Part shown: positions 1 through 8,316 of the stretch, piece after piece
Layout: each line of letters opens with the position of its first letter
Numbering within the stretch: the first letter of the stretch is position 1
Source of the DNA: Amycolatopsis sp. WAC 01376
GTDB lineage: Bacteria; Actinomycetota; Actinomycetes; Mycobacteriales; Pseudonocardiaceae
Direction: 5' to 3'
Assembly (NCBI RefSeq): GCF_003947415.1
Contig: NZ_QHKL01000012.1
Span: 108,088-172,087 of the forward strand
Length of the DNA stretch: 64,000 nt
Notes under the pieces: generated by a model
Database searches by the model: none
What the model saw: only the letters and a program-made list of their open reading frames with translations
What the model was told of the DNA's origin: nothing
Translations under genes and position numbers: made by a program

Positions 1-161
1 AGGAACTCGGCCCACGCGTCCAGCGGATCCGTGCCCTCGGGCACCTCGACCCCGGGAGGACCGGGGTGGACGTAGCCCAAGGCGTCACGCCAGAAGATCG
101 AGAGGGCTTTCGGGTCGAGGGCGTCGAAGCTGACCTGGAATTCGCGGCTCTTGCGGTTCAT
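1..161 (-). CDS. VOC (glyoxalase-like) family protein, 5' part only
   Basis: Only the first 53 codons are in the window; the gene runs off the left edge. It opens MNRKSREFQVSFDALDP and continues with an ALSIFWRDALGY segment, the usual first beta-alpha unit of VOC-superfamily proteins (glyoxalase / bleomycin-resistance / dioxygenase fold). Catalytic residues cannot be judged from this fragment. It is divergent from the WYL regulator at 224, and an 8-bp inverted repeat lies between them, so regulation by that neighbour is likely (inference). The ATG at 161 is the first in frame after the operator-like repeat. Confidence 0.75.
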   Translation of the reverse strand, partial: MNRKSREFQVSFDALDPKALSIFWRDALGYVHPGPPGVEVPEGTDPLDAWAEF

Positions 162-180
162 GGGACCACTCTGTCATGCC

Positions 181-203
181 TAGCGGACAGGATCGGTCCG
201 CTA
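181..203. promoter_or_regulatory. Operator-like inverted repeat between VOC gene and WYL regulator
   Basis: Perfect arms tagcggac (181-188) and gtccgcta (196-203) around the spacer aggatcg. The site sits 20 bp before both the VOC start (161) and the WYL start (224). A near-identical site, same arm core and spacer length, precedes the second WYL regulator at 32970-32994. Confidence 0.6.
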
Positions 204-223
204 TCTCTGGCACAGTGGGTGAC

Positions 224-1180
224 ATGGAGGACGAGCGCGGGACGACCGAGCGGGTACTCACCCTGCTCGGGCTGCTCCAGCAGCGTGCGGTGTGGACCGG
301 CCCGGAGCTGGGGGAACGGCTCGGCGTCACCCCGCGCACGATCCGGCGAGACGTCGAACGGCTGCGTGCGCTCGGCTATCCGGTGCAGGCCAGCAACGGC
401 GTCGGCGGCGGGTATCAGCTCGGCCCCGGTCACGACATGCCGCCGCTGCTGCTGGACGACGAGGAGGCGATCGCCACCGCGGTCTCGCTGCTCGCCGGCG
501 CGGGCAGCGGTGAAGCCACCCTCCGCGCGCTGACGAAACTCGACCGCGTGCTGCCGACCAGACTGCGGCACGAGGTGAGCGCGCTGTCCGGCTCGGTGGT
601 CGCCTTCGACGGAAGCCGCGCGCCGATCGACCCTGACGTCCTCATGACACTGGCCCGAGCCTGCCGCGACGAGGTCGAGGCGGGCTTCGGGTATCCGTCC
701 TCTTCGGGATCTACGCTGCGACGGGTCGAGCCGTACCGGCTGGTGGCCTCCGGGCGGCGCTGGTACCTGCTCGCCTACGACCTCGACCGCGACGACTGGC
801 GCACCTTCCGCGTCGACCGGATGACCGAGGTTTCCGCGCGGTCATGGCGTTTCCGCCCGCGCCCGGCGCCCGACGCGGCGGCCTACGTGCAGGAGAACAT
901 CGCCAGCCGGGTCTACCGGCACCAGGCGCGGTTCCTGGTGCACGCGCCCGCTCCGGTCGTGCGGGCGCAGATCCCGGCTTCGGCGGCCGTGGTGCGGGAG
1001 CGGGGGCCTTCGCGGTGCGAGGTGCTGAGCGGGGCCGGGGATCTCGACTTCCTGCTGATGCATGTGGTGGTGCTGGGGCACGCGTTCGAGGTGCTCGAAC
1101 CGGCGGAGCTGGGGGAGCGGTGCCGGGTCCTGGCCGAACGTTTACTCGGGGCCGCGGCTCCTGCGCAAGTAGGTGACTAA
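224..1180 (+). CDS. WYL-domain transcriptional regulator (YafY/DeoR-type HTH)
   Basis: A 318-residue regulator. Residues about 5-60 form a DeoR-type helix-turn-helix (LGVTPRTIRRDVERLRALG), followed by GGGYQLGPG and a PPLLLDDEEAIA segment typical of the YafY linker. The WYL domain is in the C-terminal half (RRVEPYRLVASGRRWYLLAYD), expected to bind a small ligand or nucleotide. I chose the ATG at 224, not the in-frame ATG at 176, because the earlier one would place the palindrome at 181-203 inside the coding region. It closely resembles the WYL protein at 33014; the two are probably paralogues. It is divergent from a VOC gene and likely controls it. Confidence 0.9.
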   Translation: MEDERGTTERVLTLLGLLQQRAVWTGPELGERLGVTPRTIRRDVERLRALGYPVQASNGVGGGYQLGPGHDMPPLLLDDEEAIATAVSLLAGAGSGEATLRALTKLDRVLPTRLRHEVSALSGSVVAFDGSRAPIDPDVLMTLARACRDEVEAGFGYPSSSGSTLRRVEPYRLVASGRRWYLLAYDLDRDDWRTFRVDRMTEVSARSWRFRPRPAPDAAAYVQENIASRVYRHQARFLVHAPAPVVRAQIPASAAVVRERGPSRCEVLSGAGDLDFLLMHVVVLGHAFEVLEPAELGERCRVLAERLLGAAAPAQVGD

Positions 1181-1264
1181 TGGCCTCCTTCCCTGCCTTC
1201 AGGGTCAGGGTTCCGGCAAAGTCGCATAATCGCTGTTCGGTTGAGGGTCGTGAGCTACTCGAGG

Positions 1265-1316
1265 GGGGTCGTGAGTGGTAATGGTCGTTAGAACGACCTT
1301 TGCCACTCACGACCCC
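1265..1316. terminator. Long hairpin between convergent genes (GTCGTGAGTGG class)
   Basis: Outer arms ggggtcgtgagtgg (1265-1278) and ccactcacgacccc (1303-1316) are perfect. A second stem ggtcgtt/aacgacc (1283-1289, 1292-1298) lies inside. It lies between the WYL gene and the convergent enoyl-CoA hydratase gene. There is no U tract on either side, so it fits the actinobacterial I-shaped terminator type. Related copies are at 48520 and 54024. Confidence 0.65.
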
Positions 1317-1407
1317 TTCACATAACGCCCGAATCCGGCCACTGTGACGGGCCGCCACCGTTACCAGGCCCCGAATCGTCACTCGCAACTGACTTCACCA
1401 GCGGAGC

Positions 1408-2235
1408 TCACCGCCCGGTCCACTTAGGCGAACGCCCGGCCGACCAGGCCGCGTAGAACTCCCCGTGGTCCTTCGCCGTCATCAGCAAAGCCTGCGTGAT
1501 CGCCTCGAGCTCGATGGAACTCGCCAGGTCCATGTCGAGCTCCCGCGTCAACAGCACCTTCGTCGTGCTGTAGGCCAACGCGGGTCCGTCGGCGAGCCGC
1601 CGGGCCAAAGCGGAAGCCTCGGAAGCGAGCTCAGCGTCGGGCACCACCTTCGAAGCCAGGCCGATCGCCTCCGCGCGGGCCGCGTCGATCTTGTCGCCCA
1701 GCATCAGCAGTTCCGTCGCGCGGCCCAGACCGACGAGCCGCGGCAGCAGGTACGCCGAGCCCATGTCGGCGCCGGCCAGGCCGACTTTCGTGAACAGGAA
1801 AGCGAATTTCGCCGACGACGCCATCAGCCGGAAGTCGCTCGCCAGCGCGATCACCGAACCCGCGCCGGCCGCGATGCCGTTCACCGCGGCGATCACCGGG
1901 ATGGGGCACTCTCGCAGCGCTTTCACCACCGCGCCGGTCATGCGGGTGAAGTCCAGCAGTTCCGCGGACTCCATTTTCTGCAGTTCGCCGATGATCTCTT
2001 CGACGTCGCCGCCGGAGCAGAAGCCGCGCCCGCGGCCGGTGACGACCAGCACCCGGACGTCGCCGCGGTGCGGCAATTCGGCCAGCAGATCGCGCAGGTC
2101 CGCGTAGGCGTCGAAGGTGAGCGCGTTCAGTTTTTCGGGGCGGTCCAAGGTGACCGTGGCGACGCCGTCGTCCACGGTGAACTCGAAGTGCTCCCAGTCC
2201 GTCGTGATCGGCGGCGTGGCGCGGAACGGGCTCAT
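1408..2235 (-). CDS. Enoyl-CoA hydratase/isomerase family protein
   Basis: A 275-residue crotonase-fold enzyme. It has the DGVATVTLDRPEKLNALT opening strand, the GRGFCSGGDVEE oxyanion region and the AAVNGIAAGAGSVIALASD second oxyanion segment. In the active-site stretch KVGLAGADMGSAYLLPRLVG, the second catalytic Glu of classical hydratases appears to be Asp, so the exact reaction is uncertain: hydration, isomerisation or ring-product hydrolysis are all possible for this superfamily. It is the last gene of a four-gene operon; its ATG overlaps the SDR stop as ATGA. With a CoA ligase and an SDR upstream, a beta-oxidation-like step on an aryl- or alicyclic-CoA is the best inference. Confidence 0.85.
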   Translation of the reverse strand: MSPFRATPPITTDWEHFEFTVDDGVATVTLDRPEKLNALTFDAYADLRDLLAELPHRGDVRVLVVTGRGRGFCSGGDVEEIIGELQKMESAELLDFTRMTGAVVKALRECPIPVIAAVNGIAAGAGSVIALASDFRLMASSAKFAFLFTKVGLAGADMGSAYLLPRLVGLGRATELLMLGDKIDAARAEAIGLASKVVPDAELASEASALARRLADGPALAYSTTKVLLTRELDMDLASSIELEAITQALLMTAKDHGEFYAAWSAGRSPKWTGR

Positions 2236-2924
2236 GACTGGATCCCACCTCCATCGAGGACGAGTGTCTGTCCGTTGATCGCGGCGGCTTCGGGCGCCGC
2301 GAAGAAGGTCACCGCGTGGGCGACCTCGTCGGGTTCGAGCAGGCGGCCGAGCGGGGACGCGGCGGCGAGGGCGGCTTCCGCGCCGGCTTCGTCGCGGCCG
2401 GTCCGTTCCTGGATCCGGGCGACCGAGGCGGCGGTCATGTCCGTGCGCACGAAGGCCGGGCAGACGGCGTTCGCGGTGACGCCGGTCCCCGCCAGTTCCG
2501 CGGCGGTGGCCCGCATGAGGCCGACGGCGGCGTGCTTCGACGCGGTGTATCCGGCCGTGTAGCGGTAGCCGATATGCGACGCGGTCGAGGCGACGGTGAC
2601 GATCCGGCCGGTGTCACGCGACCGCATACCGGGCAGAACCGCCCGTGTGCACAGGAAAGCACCGGTCGCGTTGACTTCGAACTGGCTCCGCCACTGCTCC
2701 AGCGACGTCTTCGCCAGCGGCGCGCTCGCCGAGATCCCGGCGTTGTTCACCAGCACGTCCACCGGGCCGAGGCCGTCGAAATACCGGGCGACGGCGTCTT
2801 CGTCGGTGACGTCGCAGTCGGCCCGGCCTGGTGCGTGCACCTTGTCCCCGGCGGCCTGGAACCGGGCGGCGATGGCCGCGCCGATCCCGCGCGTCCCGCC
2901 GGTGACGACGACGATCCTGCTCAC
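2232..2924 (-). CDS. SDR-family oxidoreductase, 3-oxoacyl reductase-like
   Basis: A 230-residue classical short-chain dehydrogenase: TGGTRGIG cofactor loop at residues 8-15, NNAG, catalytic Ser in VASTAS and YTASK with the Tyr/Lys pair; C-terminal DGGGIQS. It starts with GTG at 2924, overlapping the stop of the CoA ligase (GTGA), and ends in an ATGA overlap with the hydratase gene, so translation is coupled across the operon. The context suggests oxidation or reduction of a hydroxyacyl-CoA made from the product of the neighbouring ligase. The exact substrate is not visible. Confidence 0.88.
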   Translation of the reverse strand: MSRIVVVTGGTRGIGAAIAARFQAAGDKVHAPGRADCDVTDEDAVARYFDGLGPVDVLVNNAGISASAPLAKTSLEQWRSQFEVNATGAFLCTRAVLPGMRSRDTGRIVTVASTASHIGYRYTAGYTASKHAAVGLMRATAAELAGTGVTANAVCPAFVRTDMTAASVARIQERTGRDEAGAEAALAAASPLGRLLEPDEVAHAVTFFAAPEAAAINGQTLVLDGGGIQS

Positions 2925-4423
2925 TCTGCCTCCACCCGGCGCAACGCGCGCCGATCGAGTTTTCCGTTGGCCGTGCGGGGAAGTCCGGTCACGAACACCA
3001 CCTCGCGCGGATACTTGTGCTTCGCCAGCTGCGCCCGCGCGTGGTCCTTCAGCTCGTCGGCGGTCACGGAAGCGCCCTCCGCCAGGACGACGCATGCCCG
3101 CGGGACGACCAGGCCGTCGACGGTCACCCCCAGCACCGCGCAGTCGACGACGGCGGGATGACCGATGAGACAGTCTTCGATCTCGCTCGGCGCGACGAAC
3201 ACGCCGGATACCTTCAGCAGGTCGTCGGCGCGGCCGTGGTGGTGGAAGTACCCGTCGGTGTCGCGGCTGAAGAGGTCACCTGTGCGCAGGGTGTCGCCGT
3301 GGAACGTCCGCGCGGTCTTCTCCGCGTCGCCGTAGTACTCGCGCGCGATGGTCGGGCCGGTCACCTCCAGGGTGCCGATCTCCCCATCCGGTAAGGGATC
3401 GCCGCTTTCGTCGAGAACGCGAGCGGTGTAACCGGGGACCTCACGGCCGAGGCTGCCGGCCCGCTGCGCGCCGGGCACGTTGGACAGGTAGATGTGGTAC
3501 GCCTCCGACGAGCCGATCCCGTCGATCACCGGGACACCGAACGCGTTGTCCCACTTGCGATGCAGCTCCGACGGCAGTGCCTCGCCCGCCGACGTCGAGA
3601 GCCGTAGCGAGCTCATGTCCACAGTAGACGCCGCCGGATGCGCGATCATCGCGCTCATCATGGTCGGCACGTTGACGAGGATCGTCGGCCGGTAGCGCTC
3701 GATCAGGGAGAACAGCAGTTCGGCGGTGCTGCGTTGCGGGAACACGATCCCGGACGCGCCGACGCCGAACGGGAACAACGCGGTCAGGTCCCGCGCGTAG
3801 CCGAAGAACAGCTTCGGCACGGCCAGAACGCGGTCGTCCTCGCGGAGCCCGAGCACGCCGAGCGCGTATCGGTCGAAGCTCTCCAGCGCGCTGCGCGCCG
3901 GGTGCACGCACGCCTTGGGCGAGCCGGTGCTCCCGGTGGTGAACTTCCAGATCGCGACATCGTCCAAAGTGGTCGGAGCGGCTTCCAGGCCGGGGGAAGC
4001 CGACGCGACCAGCGCGTCGAACGAGTGCTCGCCAGGCTCCAGGGAGACATCCCCGATGACCAGCAGGTTCCGTGCCCCGGCTTCGCGCAGCGCGGGCAAC
4101 GTCGAACCGTCCGCGATGACGACGACGGCCTCGGTGTAGGCCAGGTAGTACGCGTAATCCTTGGGCTGGAGGAAGGAATAGACCTCGGCGGTGACGGCGC
4201 CGATCTTCTGCGCCGCGTACCAGACGGCCACGAACTCCACGCTGTCGTTCAGCGCCAGCAGGACCCGCTGTCCACTTCGGACACCGAGGTCGCGCAGCAC
4301 GTTCCCGGCGCGGTTCACCAATGCCGCCAGTTCCGCGTACGTGACCTCCTCGTCGCCGCACAGCAACGCCGTCCGCTCGCCGGGGAGGCGGTCCACGAAA
4401 TGGGTCGCCAGGTTGAAGGTCAT
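2921..4423 (-). CDS. Benzoate-CoA ligase-like acyl-CoA synthetase
   Basis: A 500-residue AMP-forming ligase (ANL superfamily). Motif A3 is TTGSTGSPKACVH; SSEAYHIY, RTGDLF and the C-terminal lysine motif RTANGKLDRRAL are all present. The sequence style (FNLATHFVDRLPG opening, ending near 500 residues) is that of benzoate/2-aminobenzoate-CoA ligases rather than long-chain fatty acyl ligases. The ATG at 4423 overlaps the creatininase stop (ATGA). Because tryptophan dioxygenase and kynureninase lie just across the PaaX regulator, anthranilate is an attractive candidate substrate; this is inference. Confidence 0.82.
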   Translation of the reverse strand: MTFNLATHFVDRLPGERTALLCGDEEVTYAELAALVNRAGNVLRDLGVRSGQRVLLALNDSVEFVAVWYAAQKIGAVTAEVYSFLQPKDYAYYLAYTEAVVVIADGSTLPALREAGARNLLVIGDVSLEPGEHSFDALVASASPGLEAAPTTLDDVAIWKFTTGSTGSPKACVHPARSALESFDRYALGVLGLREDDRVLAVPKLFFGYARDLTALFPFGVGASGIVFPQRSTAELLFSLIERYRPTILVNVPTMMSAMIAHPAASTVDMSSLRLSTSAGEALPSELHRKWDNAFGVPVIDGIGSSEAYHIYLSNVPGAQRAGSLGREVPGYTARVLDESGDPLPDGEIGTLEVTGPTIAREYYGDAEKTARTFHGDTLRTGDLFSRDTDGYFHHHGRADDLLKVSGVFVAPSEIEDCLIGHPAVVDCAVLGVTVDGLVVPRACVVLAEGASVTADELKDHARAQLAKHKYPREVVFVTGLPRTANGKLDRRALRRVEAE

Positions 4424-5145
4424 ACCAGCTCCCGGATCGCTTCGACCAGGATGTCGGTGAGCACAGAGAAGGTCTTCTCGCCTTCTTCGGCGCTCGCCTG
4501 GGCAGGGGTGCCGCAGTAGGCCTCGGTCATCCCGGCCGAGGCGAAGTCCGTGACCCCGCCGCGCGCCAGGTCGACGTGGACCGCGGGCAGCGCGCGCTGG
4601 ACGGCGGCGTCGACGAGGTCCGGCCGGTCGGCGAGCACCAGCGACGTCTCGTACTGCCCGGCGTGGCACTCGCCCGAGCGGAACTCGTCGGTGAGCCGGG
4701 TGGCGTACCGGCGGCGGACCAGGTCGACGAAGCCGGCGCCGCCGGTCTCGGCCACACGCCGCAGCACGGCCAGATGTGCCGGTTCGAAATGGTTGTTGAC
4801 CAGCAGGATGCGGGAAAATCCCTGCTCGGCGAGCGCTCCACAGATCTCGGTCAGCAGCGCGTACAGGGTCTCTTCGCCGATCGAGATGCCGCCCGCGAAC
4901 CCGGCCGCGAACCGGGTCACGCCGTAGGGCACCTCGGGGAGGATCAGCACGCGGACGCCGGGGTCACCCGCCAGCCGGGCGGCGGCGCGCTCGCACATCC
5001 CCCTTGAGATCAGGGGATCGGTGCCCAGCGGCGCGTGCGGCCCGTGTGGTTCGACCGCGCCCACCGGCAGCAGCAGCACGGGGACGCGCGCATCGGACGC
5101 GAGCGCGGCCACCTGACGCGAGCTCAACTCCGCGAAGTACGTCAC
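4420..5145 (-). CDS. Creatininase-family amidohydrolase
   Basis: A 241-residue metal-dependent amidohydrolase. GAVEPHGPHAPLGTD near residue 30 carries the Glu, His and Asp metal ligands of the family; NNHFEP and GECHAGQYETS supply the later His and Glu positions. The GTG at 5145 is the first gene of the minus-strand operon and faces the PaaX regulator. The family includes creatininase, MftE and amide-cleaving enzymes. No kynurenine formamidase of the usual cyclase family is visible nearby although kynA and kynU are, so this could supply that missing deformylation step. That assignment is inference only. Confidence 0.8.
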   Translation of the reverse strand: MTYFAELSSRQVAALASDARVPVLLLPVGAVEPHGPHAPLGTDPLISRGMCERAAARLAGDPGVRVLILPEVPYGVTRFAAGFAGGISIGEETLYALLTEICGALAEQGFSRILLVNNHFEPAHLAVLRRVAETGGAGFVDLVRRRYATRLTDEFRSGECHAGQYETSLVLADRPDLVDAAVQRALPAVHVDLARGGVTDFASAGMTEAYCGTPAQASAEEGEKTFSVLTDILVEAIRELV

Positions 5146-5155
5146 CCGAATCAAG

Positions 5156-5183
5156 CTACACCGCAGCGGCCTGAGGTGTATAG
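5156..5183. promoter_or_regulatory. Candidate PaaX-type operator in a 48-bp divergent region
   Basis: tacacc (5157-5162) and ggtgta (5175-5180) form a 6-bp inverted repeat with a 12-bp spacer, roughly two helical turns between centres of the half-sites' flanks. It sits between the creatininase operon and the PaaX-type gene, where an autoregulatory site would be expected. Confidence 0.35.
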
Positions 5184-5193
5184 AGTTGCGCGC

Positions 5194-6015
5194 ATGCCCG
5201 AATCGGCCACACCACACGGCGAGCCAGGTCCCCAGGAACTGGTGATGACGCTGCTCGGCAGCTACGTGTCGCCGCGCGAGAGCCGTCGTGTCTGGTCCGG
5301 CGGCCTGGTCGCCGTGCTCGCCGGGCTGGGCTTCTCCGATGGCGCCGCGCGGATCGCGCTGGCCAGGCTCGCCCGCCGCGACCTGCTCGCGAGACACAAG
5401 GCGGGCAGGCTCACCCACTACTCACTGACCCGCCGCACGATCGCGCTGCTGGAGGACGGCGACCGCCGGATCTTCTCCCTCGGCAGGCGCGAACGCGAGG
5501 CCGGGGAGTGGACCGTGCTGTGGCAGAGCATCCCCGAAAGCCGCCGCCAAGCCCGGGAACGGCTGGTGCGCCGTCTGCGCTTCCTCGGTTTCGGGCCGGT
5601 GCAGGACGGCACCTGGATCGCTCCGCACGACCGCGAGGCCGAGGTGCTCGCCCTGCTGGCCGAACTGGACGTCTCCGAGTACGCCGGGCTGATGCTCGGG
5701 AAACCGTCGGCGGGCCTCGACGTCCGGCGGTTCGCCGACCGGGCCTGGAACCTCGACGGCCTCGCCGCGCGGTACGACGCGTTCGTCCGGGATTTCGGCG
5801 GGTACTCGGGTGATTTACCCGACGCGGAGGCGTTCGCCGTCCGGACCTGGCTGACGCACACCTTCCGCGCCTTCCCGTCGCTCGATCCGGAACTCCCGGT
5901 CGAGCTGGTACCCGCTCCGCCGAGCCGGGCGGCCGCGGTCGAACTGTTCCACGATCTCTACCAGGCACTGGCCCGGGCCGCGCAACGCCATTTCGATGAG
6001 GTGACAGAAAAATGA
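5194..6015 (+). CDS. PaaX-family transcriptional regulator
   Basis: A 273-residue protein. It has an N-terminal winged helix (GAARIALARLARRDLLAR), a central domain with WQSIPESRRQARERLVRRL and a C-terminal PaaX_C region ending with DLYQALARAAQRHF. PaaX-type repressors usually sense an aryl-CoA such as phenylacetyl-CoA, which fits the divergent operon that makes an aryl-CoA. The ATG at 5194 is the likely start; the frame is open further upstream but would overlap the creatininase gene. The last codons (GAA AAA TGA) contain an ATG overlapping the stop; the same 23 bases recur just before kynA. Confidence 0.85.
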   Translation: MPESATPHGEPGPQELVMTLLGSYVSPRESRRVWSGGLVAVLAGLGFSDGAARIALARLARRDLLARHKAGRLTHYSLTRRTIALLEDGDRRIFSLGRREREAGEWTVLWQSIPESRRQARERLVRRLRFLGFGPVQDGTWIAPHDREAEVLALLAELDVSEYAGLMLGKPSAGLDVRRFADRAWNLDGLAARYDAFVRDFGGYSGDLPDAEAFAVRTWLTHTFRAFPSLDPELPVELVPAPPSRAAAVELFHDLYQALARAAQRHFDEVTEK

Positions 6016-6188
6016 CAGGCGACCCCGAGGGGCTCTTGATCTTTTCGGGGTCGCGCCGTTCTCGGCCGCCAGGCCCCGTGATCGCGATGGCAGGGCGCCA
6101 TCGCGGGCAAGGTGACCTGACCGCGAAAGGTGCGCCCTGGCGGCGCGATCACGGTCGGCGCGATATCGATGGAGTGACAGAAAAATGA
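5993..6188. repeat. Segment bounded by a 23-bp direct repeat at the paaX end and kynA start
   Basis: 5993-6015 and 6166-6188 are 21/23 identical (common part gtgacagaaaaatga). The first copy is the end of the PaaX gene; the second contains the kynA ribosome site (ggag) and ATG. The 150 bp between them hold the nested palindrome at 6076-6154. Confidence 0.6.
6076..6154. repeat. Nested imperfect palindrome between paaX-like gene and kynA
   Basis: Outer arms ccgtgatcgcg (6076-6086) and cgcgatcacgg (6144-6154) are perfect. Inside, cagggcgc pairs with gcgccctg, and a local hairpin cgcgatggc/gccatcgcg lies at 6083-6105. A similar nested structure with the same ggcagggcgc core is at 23967-24082. 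It may end the PaaX transcript. Confidence 0.5.
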
Positions 6189-6967
6189 ACGACACTCAGG
6201 CCGCATTGAGTTACACGTCCTACCTTTCGCTGGACGAATTGCTGGACGCGCAGCATCCCCGCTCCGACGAACACGACGAGTTGCTCTTCATTGTTATCCA
6301 CCAAGTGTATGAACTTTGGTTCAAACAAGTTCTCCACGAGGCGCTTTACCTGCAGGAGCAGCTCGAGGCGGGTAACACCGCTCACTCCGTCCGCACGCTG
6401 CGGCGAATCCTGACTATCTTCAAGGTGGTGGTCGCGCAGATAGATGTGCTCGAGACGATGACTCCGAGCCAGTTCACCAGTTTCCGTGCGCGACTCGACG
6501 CTTCGAGCGGGTTCCAGTCGGCTCAATTCCGCGTTCTGGAGGCCGTTCTCGGCCGCCGGGACGAGCGGGTGTTCGCGCATTACCCCGAAGGCGGTGAACA
6601 GCGCGCCCAGATCTCCGACGCGATGTCACGGCCGTCGCTCTTCGATTCCTTCGTCACCTACCTCGCGGTGAAGGAGTACGACGTCCCGACCGGGCGCGAT
6701 GTCACCAAGCCACTCGAACCCTCTCCGGCGCTCCAAGAGGTTCTGTTGCGGGTCTACCGCGATGACACCGGGCCGTCCGTCGTGGCGGAGCACCTGGTCG
6801 ATCTGGACGAAGGGATGCAGGAGTGGCGGTATCGGCACGTGAAGATGGTCGAGCGGACCATCGGAGACAAGACCGGGACGGGGGGTTCGTCGGGCGCGCA
6901 CTACCTGCGTTCGACGCTTTTCTCCCCGATGTTCCCGGACCTCTGGGCGGTGCGGAGCAGGCTTTGA
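6185..6967 (+). CDS. kynA: Tryptophan 2,3-dioxygenase
   Basis: A 260-residue heme dioxygenase that opens the indole ring of L-tryptophan to N-formylkynurenine, the first step of the kynurenine pathway. FIVIHQVYELWFKQ holds the distal His39, FRARLDASSGFQS the substrate-binding Arg region, and EWRYRHVKMVERTIGDK the proximal heme ligand His218, followed by the GTGGSSG loop that closes over tryptophan. Length is typical for bacterial TDO. The start is preceded by ggag in a repeat of the PaaX end. The stop overlaps the kynureninase start (TTGA), so the two are translated together. Confidence 0.96.
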   Translation: MNDTQAALSYTSYLSLDELLDAQHPRSDEHDELLFIVIHQVYELWFKQVLHEALYLQEQLEAGNTAHSVRTLRRILTIFKVVVAQIDVLETMTPSQFTSFRARLDASSGFQSAQFRVLEAVLGRRDERVFAHYPEGGEQRAQISDAMSRPSLFDSFVTYLAVKEYDVPTGRDVTKPLEPSPALQEVLLRVYRDDTGPSVVAEHLVDLDEGMQEWRYRHVKMVERTIGDKTGTGGSSGAHYLRSTLFSPMFPDLWAVRSRL

Positions 6968-8157
6968 CGAACCTCGACGAACTCCGCCGCGACCCCAACG
7001 CGCTCGCGGCGCACTACACGGAATTCGGCGTGGCGGACCGGATCCTGTTGACCGGGCACTCGCATCAGGCCTGGCCCGACGTCGCGCGGGAGGGCCTTCT
7101 CGATGCCTTCGCCGACGCGGCCGAAGAGGTCGACACGAAGTGGGACCGGGCCTTCGCGAAGGCCGACGAGATGCGGGCCGGGTTCCGGGTGCTGCTCGGT
7201 GACCCGCACGGCGCCATCGCGCTCGGCGCCAGCACGCACGATCTGGTGATCCGGTTCCTTTCGGCGATGGATCTCCCGCGCCGTCCGCGGCTGGTCACCA
7301 CCGACGGGGAGTTCCACACGCTGCGCCGTCAGCTGGCACGGCTGGCCGAGGAAGGCGTCGAGGTCGTCCGCGTCCCCTCGACGCCGATCAACACACTGGC
7401 CGAACGCGTCGCGGCCGAGGTCACCGAAGACACCGCCGCCGTGCTCGTCTCGGCCGTGCTGTTCGAGACCTCCCGGCTCGTGCCGGGCCTCGCGCATCTC
7501 GCCGACGTCTGCCTTTCGAAGTCGGTGAACCTCGTCGTCGACGCCTACCACGCGCTCGGCGTCGTCCCGTTCTCGCTGCACGACCTCGGGCTCACCAACG
7601 CCTGGGTCCTCGGCGGCGGCTACAAGTACCTCCAGCTCGGTGAGGGCAACTGCTTCCTGCGGATGCCCGCGCACGCGCAGGAACTGCGCCCGGTCGTCAC
7701 CGGCTGGTACGCCGAGTTCGGCGCGCTCGCGGACGAGCGCCGGCCAGGCCAGGTCGCCTACGCCTACGGATCGGACAGGTTCGCCGGAGCGACCTACGAC
7801 CCGACGAGCCACTACCGGGGTGCTCGCGTCTTCCGGTTCTTCGCCGAGCACGGGCTCACGCCCGAGTTCCTGCGGGAGGTCTCGCGGCACCAGGTCGGTT
7901 TCCTCGCCGAGGGCTTCGACAAGCTCAGGTTGCCCGAAAAGGTCATCACGCGTGACCGCGAGACACCGCTGGACCGGATCGGCGGTTTCCTGTCACTGAA
8001 GTGCGCCGACGCCGGTGCGCTGCAGGCCGCTCTCGCCGGACGCGGCGTCCGGACCGACAGCCGCGGCCCGTACCTGAGGTTCGGACCGGCGCCGTACCTG
8101 TCCGATCGTCAGCTCGACTCCGCGCTCCACGTCCTCCAAGAGGTCGTCAACGGCTGA
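6964..8157 (+). CDS. kynU: Kynureninase
   Basis: A 397-residue PLP enzyme of fold type I that cleaves kynurenine to anthranilate and alanine. It has VVDAYHALGVVPF with Asp193 and His196 for the cofactor ring, and GGGYKYLQLGEGNCF with the Schiff-base Lys221. TTG at 6964 overlaps the kynA stop; longer in-frame starts would lie inside kynA and are unlikely. Together with kynA it makes anthranilate from tryptophan apart from the deformylation step, for which no dedicated gene is adjacent. A short GC hairpin follows at 8167-8193. Confidence 0.93.
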   Translation: MTNLDELRRDPNALAAHYTEFGVADRILLTGHSHQAWPDVAREGLLDAFADAAEEVDTKWDRAFAKADEMRAGFRVLLGDPHGAIALGASTHDLVIRFLSAMDLPRRPRLVTTDGEFHTLRRQLARLAEEGVEVVRVPSTPINTLAERVAAEVTEDTAAVLVSAVLFETSRLVPGLAHLADVCLSKSVNLVVDAYHALGVVPFSLHDLGLTNAWVLGGGYKYLQLGEGNCFLRMPAHAQELRPVVTGWYAEFGALADERRPGQVAYAYGSDRFAGATYDPTSHYRGARVFRFFAEHGLTPEFLREVSRHQVGFLAEGFDKLRLPEKVITRDRETPLDRIGGFLSLKCADAGALQAALAGRGVRTDSRGPYLRFGPAPYLSDRQLDSALHVLQEVVNG

Positions 8158-8166
8158 GACGGCGCT

Positions 8167-8193
8167 GCCCCGGTTTGGCGAACGGACCGGGGC
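8167..8193. terminator. Short GC hairpin after kynU
   Basis: gccccggt (8167-8174) pairs with accggggc (8186-8193) across an 11-nt loop, 9 bp past the kynU stop. No U tract follows. Confidence 0.5.
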
Positions 8194-8316
8194 GATCTAG
8201 GTTTGCGATGTGGCACCGTCGCCGCCGGACGACCTTCGTCGGGGACTGTGCCTTGTTGCAGGAACTTCGCACGTGAGCCACAAGCAGCGTGCACTCCAGG
8301 ACAAGGAGTCACCACA

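Noticed and set aside
176..223. Earlier ATG for the WYL regulator
   Set aside because: It would bury the perfect inverted repeat at 181-203 in the coding sequence; family proteins start near the ATG at 224.
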